From positions 2,914,001-2,978,000 of the forward strand of contig NZ_JACIFP010000001.1 of assembly GCF_014197435.1 (NCBI RefSeq): a stretch of 64,000 bases of DNA. Reading direction: 5' to 3'. The notes below the pieces were generated by a model. That model did not search any database and was not told the DNA's origin. It was given only the letters and a program-made list of their open reading frames with translations. Source of the stretch: Gordonia humi (GTDB taxonomy: Bacteria > Actinomycetota > Actinomycetes > Mycobacteriales > Mycobacteriaceae). Made by a program: the position numbers and the translations under genes. Every line of letters starts with the position of its first letter. The first letter of the stretch is position 1. Positions 46,621 through 53,850 of the stretch are shown here, piece by piece.

Positions 46621-48735
46621 CTACGCCTGGGCGGTCAGCTCCGCCCACTCGTCGAGCAGGCTGGAGTCGACACCGCGGATGAGTTCGCCGAGCTCATCGG
46701 TGAGGTCCTCGATCGCATCGGTCACGGCGGTCATCGGCAGCCCGTTCGAGAGGGCGCGGTAGCAGTCGGTCAGGTAGCGCAGGAGGACGCCTTCGCTGCG
46801 CGCGAGGCCGAACTGGGAGACCATCTCGGCGAAGGTCGCCTTCCGCTCGAGCATGTGGCGCAGCACCGACTTCGGCGACGGCGTCGTGCCGGCCAGCCAC
46901 GGATGGCCGCGACGGTAGGTTTCGTAGGCGAAGCCGATCTCCTCGGCCAGCGGCTGCGGCCAGGTGATCTCCTCGAGACGCTCCATCCGCTCCTCGTACT
47001 CGACGCCGTCGGCCTTCATCTGCGCCATCGCCTCGTCGCGGGCCGCTTTGCGCTGTGCCATCAGCACCTGGCGGGGATCCTCCAGGATCGACTCGACGAT
47101 CGACACGACGTCGAGCACGTAGGTCTCCGAGTCGGCGTCGAGGAGCTCGAAGGCGGCGACGGCGAAGGCCGACAGGGGATTGGTGAGGGCGAAGTTCTCC
47201 GGGAGGTCGACGGACAGTTCGACGTGTCTGCCGTCGGGGCCGGGAGTGTCGAGTCTGGTGACGATGCCGGTCTCGCACAGGTCGCGGTACAGGGCGATCG
47301 TGTGCTTGATGTGCCGGAGCTGTCGTTTGCGCGGCTCGTGATTCTCCTCGAGCAGGTGCCGGAGCGCGGCGAAGCAGTCGCCGGGGCGTTCGAGGACCTC
47401 CATGAGCATCGCGGTGGTCATCCTGAAGTGGGACCGCATCGGCTCGTCGGGCGCGTCGATCAACGCGGTGAACGTCTGCTCGCCCCAACTGACGAAGCCC
47501 TCCGGTGCCTTGCGGCGCACCATCTTCTTGAGCTTCTTCGGATCGTCGCCCGCCTTGGCGAGCAGGCGCGCGTTCTCCACATCGTGGTCGGGAGCCTGCG
47601 CGACGACGTAGCCGACGGTGTCGAAGCCCGCGCGGCCGGCGCGGCCCGCGATCTGGTGGAACTCGCGGGCGCGGAGCCTGCGGGTGCGGGTTCCGTCGTA
47701 CTTGGTGAGGCCCGCGAACAGGACGGTGCGGATCGGGACGTTGATGCCGACGCCGAGGGTGTCCGTGCCCGCGACGACCTTGAGGAGACCGGCCTGGGCG
47801 AGTCGCTCGACGAGACGGCGGTACCGGGGGAGCATGCCGGCGTGATGAACGCCGATCCCCGAACGCAGGAGCTTCGAGAGGGTGCCGCCGAACCCGGTGC
47901 TGAACGAGAAGTCGCCGAGAGCGTCGGCGATCGCGGCCTTCTCCTCTTTGGTGCAGAGCTTGGCCGACAGCAGTGCTTGACCGCGCTCGACGGCCTGCTG
48001 CTGGGTGAAGTGCACGACGTACACCGGCGACTTGCCGACGGACACGAGTTCTTCGATGGTCTCGTGGATCGGCGTCATGGCGTAGCTGTGCTGCAGCGGC
48101 ACCGGCCGGGGCACACCGGTCACCTCGACCGTGTCGCGCCCGGTCCGTCTCGTCAGATCGTCGACGAAGAACTCGGTGTCGCCGAGTGTGGCCGACATGA
48201 GCAGGAACTGCGTTCCGTCGCCGTCGGCGTCGCGGTGCGGGAGCTCGATGAGCGGGACCTGCCATGCCCATCCGCGATCGGATTCACCGTAGTAGTGGAA
48301 TTCGTCGGCGACGAGGACGCCCACATCGTTGTCCGGACCCTCGCGCAGGGCGATGTTGGCGACGATCTCGGCGGTGGCGCACACGATCGGCGCATCGGCG
48401 TTGACCGATGCGTCGCCGGTCAGCAGGCCGACGTTCTCGGCGCCGAACTGATTGCACAGATCGAAGAACTTCTCGCTGACCAGCGCCTTGATCGGCGCGG
48501 TGTAGTACGAGCGGTGCCCGCGGCACCACGCGAAGTAGACGGCGCCCGAGGCGACCAGCGACTTGCCCGACCCGGTGGGCGTGGCCAGAATGACGTTGCT
48601 GCCCGACGCCAGTTCGAGGAGTGACTCCTCCTGGTGCGGATACATGTCGATGCCGCGGGCGGCCCACCAGTCGACGAATCGCTCGAACGCGAGATCTTCG
48701 TCATGGGTGGGCCGCAGCGGGTCGGGTGTCGTCAC
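46621..48735 (-). CDS. DEAD/DEAH-box helicase with DUF3516-type C-terminus
   Basis: This Ski2-like superfamily 2 helicase has 704 residues from GTG 48735. Motifs: I 'ATPTGSGKSLV', II 'VADEFHYYG' (DEFH variant), III 'LLMSATLGD', and VI 'HQIAGRAGRAGFD'. The C-terminal half (about 400-700) is the DUF3516 region of actinobacterial helicases. The frame is open upstream to the PAC2 stop codon, where a CTG at 48804 overlaps the TGA as CTGA and would give 'MSDTADQAALQPAADDP', a natural-looking N-terminus. CTG may be the true start. The substrate is probably RNA, by family. Confidence 0.85.
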   Translation of the reverse strand: MTTPDPLRPTHDEDLAFERFVDWWAARGIDMYPHQEESLLELASGSNVILATPTGSGKSLVASGAVYFAWCRGHRSYYTAPIKALVSEKFFDLCNQFGAENVGLLTGDASVNADAPIVCATAEIVANIALREGPDNDVGVLVADEFHYYGESDRGWAWQVPLIELPHRDADGDGTQFLLMSATLGDTEFFVDDLTRRTGRDTVEVTGVPRPVPLQHSYAMTPIHETIEELVSVGKSPVYVVHFTQQQAVERGQALLSAKLCTKEEKAAIADALGDFSFSTGFGGTLSKLLRSGIGVHHAGMLPRYRRLVERLAQAGLLKVVAGTDTLGVGINVPIRTVLFAGLTKYDGTRTRRLRAREFHQIAGRAGRAGFDTVGYVVAQAPDHDVENARLLAKAGDDPKKLKKMVRRKAPEGFVSWGEQTFTALIDAPDEPMRSHFRMTTAMLMEVLERPGDCFAALRHLLEENHEPRKRQLRHIKHTIALYRDLCETGIVTRLDTPGPDGRHVELSVDLPENFALTNPLSAFAVAAFELLDADSETYVLDVVSIVESILEDPRQVLMAQRKAARDEAMAQMKADGVEYEERMERLEEITWPQPLAEEIGFAYETYRRGHPWLAGTTPSPKSVLRHMLERKATFAEMVSQFGLARSEGVLLRYLTDCYRALSNGLPMTAVTDAIEDLTDELGELIRGVDSSLLDEWAELTAQA

Positions 48736-48800
48736 AGCGGGCTGCGGCGGGGCGGGATCGTCTGCAGCGGGCTGCAGCGCGGCTTGGTCGGCCGTATCGC

Positions 48801-49778
48801 TCAGGCCTGATCACGTCCTTCGTCCGTGTCGCCGAATCCGGTGTCGCCGAACTCGCCCGCGTGCTCGGCCAGGAACTTCTCGAACTCGGCGCCGAGTTCG
48901 TCGCCGGTCGGCATCGACTCGTCCGGTGCCAGCAGAGACTTCTGCTCGTCCTTCGATCGCATATACGCGTCGTACTGGTTCTCCAGCGCGGCCACGACGG
49001 CCGACACCTCGGCGTTCGACTCGACCTCGCCGTCGATCTGCTTGCGGATGTCGGTCGCGGCGTTCTCCAACGCCGTGACGGGCAGGTCGAGACCGGTGAC
49101 GTCGGCCAGCCCCTTGACCAGCGCCGCCGCCGCGGCGGGATAGTTGGTCTGGGACAGATAGTGCGGCACGTGGGCCGACAGACCCGCCGTCCGGTATCCG
49201 GCCTGACCGAGGCGCAGCTCGAGGAACATCGACGCGCTGCCGGGCAGCTTGAGTTCGTTGCCCCAGCGGTGGAGGTCGGCGATGGCCTCCTCGTCGTTGC
49301 CGTGGGCGGTGATCGACGCCGGGCGCGTGTGCGGCACGGCCATGGTGATGGAGTTGAGGCCGACCACCTGCGAGACGCCGAACCGCTGCGCCAGGCCGGT
49401 CATCGCGGCGACGAACTGCTCCCAGCGCAGATCCGGCTCGGGGCCCTCCAACAGGAGGAACGGCGCCCCGGAGTTGTCGCGGACCGCGTGCATCGTCAGC
49501 GTCGGCATGTCGACGTCGGTGAATTCGACGCCGGAGAACGTCATCATCGGACGGCGCGAGCGGTAGTCGATCAGCTCGTCGGCGTTGAACGTGGCGACGA
49601 GCTCGGTGTCGAGCGCATCGCGGAGGTGGGACGCGGCCAGCGAGACGGCGTGGCCGGCGTCGGCGTATCCCTCCAGTGCGTGGATGAGCACGGGGCCGTC
49701 GCCCTCTGCTCCGGACACGGCCGGAGCGGGGAATTCGAGTTCATACAGGGAACTCGGCTCCATCGATGAGTCGGTCAT
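48801..49778 (-). CDS. PAC2 family protein
   Basis: This is a 325-residue PAC2-fold protein, related to archaeal and eukaryotic proteasome assembly chaperone 2. Conserved features are 'VLIHALEGYADAGHAVSLAA', 'FLLLEGPEPDLRWEQFVAAM', 'VVGLNSITMAVPHTRP' and 'HVPHYLSQTNYPAAA'. The C-terminus is acidic. It corresponds to Rv2714. No chaperone role has been shown for the bacterial forms as far as I know. It lies upstream of the helicase with overlapping ends. Confidence 0.88.
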   Translation of the reverse strand: MTDSSMEPSSLYELEFPAPAVSGAEGDGPVLIHALEGYADAGHAVSLAASHLRDALDTELVATFNADELIDYRSRRPMMTFSGVEFTDVDMPTLTMHAVRDNSGAPFLLLEGPEPDLRWEQFVAAMTGLAQRFGVSQVVGLNSITMAVPHTRPASITAHGNDEEAIADLHRWGNELKLPGSASMFLELRLGQAGYRTAGLSAHVPHYLSQTNYPAAAAALVKGLADVTGLDLPVTALENAATDIRKQIDGEVESNAEVSAVVAALENQYDAYMRSKDEQKSLLAPDESMPTGDELGAEFEKFLAEHAGEFGDTGFGDTDEGRDQA

Positions 49779-49920
49779 CGGTGCCCCCTTCTTCGTTAGT
49801 CGTCGGCATGGTGTGCCGGGCGAGGACCTCCATTGTCTCGCACCGGCGTCACGGGCTACAACACGACACCCGCACCGGGCATTCCCGTCGGCCGCCGCTC
49901 CCGCATGGCAGAGTGGAGGT

Positions 49921-50556
49921 GTGCGTGGTGTGACTGGAGTGAAGGCCGTGGTGGCGATTGCGGCGATATCGCTGTCGGTGGTCGCCTGCTCCGTGGACGG
50001 CGACGCCGTCCGCGTGCCCGATCTGACCGGGCGGATCGTCGACGCGTCGGCGTTTCCGTTCGGCGCGGCGACGCCGGTCCCGGCAGCTCAGACGGCGAAT
50101 GCGCTGGCCGACATCACTTTCACGCCGCTGCGCGCGGAGAACGATCCCGCCGACTGCACTCCCGCGCCGGTCGACGCCGCAGACGCGCAGATCCGGGTGG
50201 GGCCCGGCGGTGCGGCCGGCGGCACGCTGACCGTCGCGCTGACCCGAACGTCCGACTCCTTCGGCGATCACCTCGATCTCCTGCGTCGGTGCGCCGATTT
50301 CGCTCTCGGCGGAACCGTGGGCACCCGCGTGTCCACCGACGTCCTCGCGACCGCCGACGACACGGTCGAGAGCGCGCGCACACTGAGCAACGGCGGCACG
50401 CCGTACACGCGCGTGTACGAGCTGACCGCGCAGCGCGGACACGTCCGCCTGTACGTGCAGAACAGATTCCCGGCGACGGCACAGCTCGGCGACGCCGAGC
50501 GAGCCGCGACGCGCACACTGTTCGACACCGCCTACGACACGGCCTTCGGCCGCTGA
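49921..50556 (+). CDS. putative lipoprotein
   Basis: This is a 211-residue predicted lipoprotein. The short signal 'VKAVVAIAAISL' leads to the lipobox 'SVVACS', with the lipidated Cys near residue 23. The mature part has 'ADITFTPLRAENDPADC' and 'LLRRCADFALGG', with two cysteines that could pair. The start is either GTG 49921 or GTG 49930, with GGAGG at 49914-49918. No family recognised; it resembles small mycobacterial Lpp proteins in layout only. Confidence 0.65.
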   Translation: MRGVTGVKAVVAIAAISLSVVACSVDGDAVRVPDLTGRIVDASAFPFGAATPVPAAQTANALADITFTPLRAENDPADCTPAPVDAADAQIRVGPGGAAGGTLTVALTRTSDSFGDHLDLLRRCADFALGGTVGTRVSTDVLATADDTVESARTLSNGGTPYTRVYELTAQRGHVRLYVQNRFPATAQLGDAERAATRTLFDTAYDTAFGR

Positions 50557-50680
50557 GCCGTTCCGTCTCCGCCACGGGAACGGTGCATCGCCGCTGGTGG
50601 ATCTGTGGAGTGCGGTGCGAACGCTCCACAACCGGTGAGTAGGGCTGGTCGGCGCCGCGGGCGCGGCGCATCGTCGGCCC

Positions 50681-51781
50681 ATGAAGATAACGATCAGCAC
50701 CAGAATCGAGGGGTCGCGCGCCGTCGTCGATCCCGATCCGCTCATCGCTGCGGCACCGGCCCTGCTGGGGTTCGTGCCGGAGCGGTCCATCGTCGTGATG
50801 TGTCTGGACGCGGACATGCGGGTGACGGCGACGATGCGGCACGACGTCTCGTTCACCAGAGGCGGTCGGACACCGGTCGCATTGCGTGACCTGCTCGGTC
50901 GCCTCGGCGCGCTGGCGGCCTCGTACGGGGCGCACGCGGCCGCGGCCGTGTTCGTCGACGACAGATCAGATCCCGCCGACGAGCGGTTCCGCCGTCTGGC
51001 CCGCGACCTCGATCGTGCCTTCGCTTCGATCGGCGGGGTGGCCGCGGCGTTCGCGGCCCGAGAACTGCGGGCGGGTGCGCCGTGGCGCACGGTGTGGCGA
51101 TCGGCGACGTCGGAGATGTTCCTCGGCGAGGAGATCGCCGAGACCGGCGTCCTCAGCGATCCGCAGGCGTCACCGGCCGCACTGCACCGGGCGTTCGAGA
51201 CCGGCCGGTCCGTACTGCGTTCGCGGTCGGAGATCGCCGCACTGCTGACACCGATCGGACACTGCGAGGATCCGGTATGCGTCGAGCAGACGCCGCCGCC
51301 CGTCACGGGGCCGATCGGCCCGGACGACGAACAACGGCTGATCGTGCTGTACGAGGCCGTCCTCGATTGCGCCCGCGGACCGGTGCGTCTGAGTTGCGAG
51401 CGACTCAACGCGATCGCCGCCGCGCTGGCGTCGGTGCATGTGCGCGACGCCGTCATCGGCCTGTGCCTCACGGTGCACCGCGAGGCGGCGGAGCGTCTGT
51501 GGCTCGAACTGACCAGGCGTCTGAGCGGAACGCCGCGCGCGGCGGCCGCGACGCTTCTGGGCTACCTCCACTACATGGAGGGCTCCGGTGCCTACGCCAG
51601 TGCCGCGTTCGACGCGGCACATGCGGCCGATCCGTCGTACAGCCTCGCGAATCTGCTCGACACGGCACTGGTGAACGGCATGCGTCCGTCCGACCTCGCC
51701 GGACTGGCCGACGTGTCGTTCGACCTCGCACGACGTCTCGGCGTCACGCTTCCGCCCGCGACCGGACAGATCGCGGGCTGA
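50681..51781 (+). CDS. DUF4192 family protein
   Basis: This is a 366-residue actinobacterial protein of the DUF4192 family, recognised by 'DPDPLIAAAPALLGFVPERSIVVMCLD' at the N-terminus and 'AATLLGYLHYMEGSGAYASAAFDAA' in the C-terminal helical region. The mid region carries 'GHCEDPVC'. No catalytic motif is evident and the function is unknown. It converges with ideR. Confidence 0.8.
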   Translation: MKITISTRIEGSRAVVDPDPLIAAAPALLGFVPERSIVVMCLDADMRVTATMRHDVSFTRGGRTPVALRDLLGRLGALAASYGAHAAAAVFVDDRSDPADERFRRLARDLDRAFASIGGVAAAFAARELRAGAPWRTVWRSATSEMFLGEEIAETGVLSDPQASPAALHRAFETGRSVLRSRSEIAALLTPIGHCEDPVCVEQTPPPVTGPIGPDDEQRLIVLYEAVLDCARGPVRLSCERLNAIAAALASVHVRDAVIGLCLTVHREAAERLWLELTRRLSGTPRAAAATLLGYLHYMEGSGAYASAAFDAAHAADPSYSLANLLDTALVNGMRPSDLAGLADVSFDLARRLGVTLPPATGQIAG

Positions 51782-51803
51782 CACGGCGCGGACGCGTCCC
51801 CGA

Positions 51804-52496
51804 TCAGGCGGGGGAGACGAAGATCGCGTGCGCCATCTCTGACGACAGCGTCAGACCCTGGTGTCCGGGCGTGCTGATGATCACCGCGCGCGGGCTCACC
51901 GTCGCCGAGATGCGGGCGTTGGGAACCACGCCCGCCTCGCGCAGATCGGCGATCAGCTCCGGGTCGGCCTGCGCGTGCTCGGACATCCGTCGCACGATCA
52001 CGGCCGACTCGCCCTCGGGGAGATCGACCAGGCGCACGATCGTGGAGTCGTCGCCGTCGTCGGCCGTCACGCCGAGTTCGGCGAGTCCCGGGATCGGGTT
52101 GCCGTACGGGGAGGTGGTGGGATTGTCGAGCACGGTGAGGAGGCGGCGCTCGACGTTCTCGCTCATCACGTGCTCCCACCGGCACGCCTCGTCGTGCACC
52201 TGCTCCCAGGGCATGCCGATCACATCGACCAGCAGACGCTCGGCCAGCCGGTGCTTGCGCATCACGGACACGGCGAGCGACCGGCCCTCCGGCGTGAGCT
52301 CGAGGTGGCGGTCGCCCGCAACGCGGACCAGACCGTCGCGCTCCATACGTGCCACGGTCTGTGAGACAGTGGGTCCGCTCTGCTCGAGACGCTCGGCAAT
52401 ACGCGCACGCAGCGGCACGATGCCCTCTTCTTCGAGGTCGTAAATTGTACGCAGATACATCTCGGTGGTGTCGACCAGGTCATTCACGGCAGCCAT
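51804..52496 (-). CDS. ideR: iron-dependent repressor IdeR (DtxR family)
   Basis: IdeR binds Fe2+ and represses siderophore and iron-uptake genes. The 230-residue protein has the DtxR winged helix ('DLVDTTEMYLRTIYDLEEEG', 'ERLEQSGPTVSQTVARMERDGLV'), the metal and dimer domain ('HRLAERLLVDVIGMPWEQVHDEACRWEHVMSE'-type sequence with the His/Glu/Cys ligands), and a C-terminal SH3-like domain. The ATG at 52496 has AAGGAC upstream. It is close to sigB, as in mycobacteria, but separated from it by acuC and the GNAT fusion gene. Confidence 0.94.
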   Translation of the reverse strand: MAAVNDLVDTTEMYLRTIYDLEEEGIVPLRARIAERLEQSGPTVSQTVARMERDGLVRVAGDRHLELTPEGRSLAVSVMRKHRLAERLLVDVIGMPWEQVHDEACRWEHVMSENVERRLLTVLDNPTTSPYGNPIPGLAELGVTADDGDDSTIVRLVDLPEGESAVIVRRMSEHAQADPELIADLREAGVVPNARISATVSPRAVIISTPGHQGLTLSSEMAHAIFVSPA

Positions 52497-52592
52497 CGTC
52501 CTTTCGCTGTCTCACAGGTTACCCAAATAGTCGCGCCGGTGCCGACACGTGTCTCACCGCGCGTTGCGCGCACGTCGGTGCGGGCCAACCGC

Positions 52593-52598
52593 TAGCGT
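52593..52598 (+). promoter_or_regulatory. -10 box (TAGCGT) for a leaderless acuC mRNA
   Basis: TAGCGT ends 7 bases before GTG 52606. The G-run adjoining the start codon is too close to be a ribosome site. Confidence 0.45.
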
Positions 52599-52605
52599 TG
52601 CGGGG

Positions 52606-53850
52606 GTGAGCGCCGCAATTATCTGGAGTGACCACTTTCTCGACTACAAGTGGGCCTACACCCATCCGATGAGCCCGATTCGCTTGGCGCTCACCATGTC
52701 TCTATCGCGGAGCCTCGGCGTGCTCGAGGGGGTCGAGACCACCGAGCCGCTGCCGGTCGACGACGAGGTCCTGCGGACCGTGCACACCCAGGCGTACATC
52801 GACGCGGTCCGCGCCGTCGGGTCGGGTGCCGCCGCGTCGAACAGCACGTTGTTTCAGAACGTGTTCGGTCTCGGCAGCGACGACAACCCGATCTTCGCCT
52901 CGATGCACGAGGCCGGGTCGATGCTCGTGGGCGGATCGCTGGCCGCGGCGCAGGCCATCCACTCCGGGGCGGTGCGACGCGCGGTGAACATCGGCGGCGG
53001 CATGCACCACGCGATGGCCGGGCACGCCGCGGGCTTCTGCATCTACAACGACTGTTCGATCGCCATCGAGTGGCTGCTCGAGCAGGGGTACGACCGCATC
53101 GCCTACGTCGACATCGACGCGCATCACGGCGACGGCGTGCAGAAGCAGTTCTACGCCGATCCCCGGGTGCTGACGGTGTCGCTGCATCAGCATCCGGCCA
53201 CCCTGTGGCCGGGGACCGGGTGGGCCGCCGAGATCGGGGAGTCGGGGGCCGAGGGTGCGTCGGTGAACCTCGGGTTGCTGCCCGGGGCCACCGACCGGCT
53301 GTGGCTGCGGGCCTTCCACGCGGTGGTGCCGTCGATGGTCGAGGCGTTCAAGCCGCAGATCCTCGTGACGCAGGTGGGCGTCGACTCGCATGCGGCCGAC
53401 CCGCTCACCGACCTCGCACTGACCGTCGACGGCCAGGCCGCCGCGGTGCGTGTGCTGCGCGACCTCGCCGAGAAGCACTGCGAGGGTCGATGGCTCGCCG
53501 TCGGAGGCGGCGGCTACGGGGTGGTGAACGTGGTTCCTCGCGCGTGGACGCATCTGATCGCCTCGGCCCTCGACCGCGACGTGGACACCGCGACGACGAT
53601 CGCCGAGGACTGGCTGGTCGAGGCGAACGCGGCACAGAACGAACTCCATCCGGACTACGCGAGACCGCCGGAGGCCACGATGGGCGACGGCGGAGACACC
53701 GACTACACCCCGTGGGACGGCGACACCGGTGCGCCGCCGCCCGACGGAATCAGCGAAGTGGCTCAGCGCCAGACCGACAAGGCGATCCTCGCCACCCGCC
53801 GCGCCGTGTTCCCCCTGCACGGCCTCGACCCGGAGGACCCCCGTGACTGA
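52606..53850 (+). CDS. acuC: AcuC-type protein deacetylase (class I/II histone deacetylase family)
   Basis: AcuC-type enzymes are zinc-dependent lysine deacetylases that reactivate acetyl-CoA synthetase. The 414-residue protein has 'GGGMHHAMAGHAAGFCIYND' (catalytic His pair) and 'YVDIDAHHGDGVQ' (zinc-binding Asp/His), plus 'VGVDSHAADPLTDLALT' for the third ligand. An in-frame GTG at 52606 gives 'VSAAIIWSDHFLDYKW', the family N-terminus. The gene end overlaps the start of the acetyltransferase fusion gene by 8 bases, so acetylating and deacetylating activities are coexpressed. Confidence 0.92.
   Translation: MSAAIIWSDHFLDYKWAYTHPMSPIRLALTMSLSRSLGVLEGVETTEPLPVDDEVLRTVHTQAYIDAVRAVGSGAAASNSTLFQNVFGLGSDDNPIFASMHEAGSMLVGGSLAAAQAIHSGAVRRAVNIGGGMHHAMAGHAAGFCIYNDCSIAIEWLLEQGYDRIAYVDIDAHHGDGVQKQFYADPRVLTVSLHQHPATLWPGTGWAAEIGESGAEGASVNLGLLPGATDRLWLRAFHAVVPSMVEAFKPQILVTQVGVDSHAADPLTDLALTVDGQAAAVRVLRDLAEKHCEGRWLAVGGGGYGVVNVVPRAWTHLIASALDRDVDTATTIAEDWLVEANAAQNELHPDYARPPEATMGDGGDTDYTPWDGDTGAPPPDGISEVAQRQTDKAILATRRAVFPLHGLDPEDPRD

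Noticed and set aside
46594..48624. A 676-codon open frame antisense to the DUF3516 helicase
   Set aside because: Same antisense-shadow character; the helicase motifs on the minus strand are unambiguous.
49779..49920. Small gene between the PAC2 and lipoprotein genes
   Set aside because: No start with a ribosome site and no coding bias; read as a divergent promoter region.
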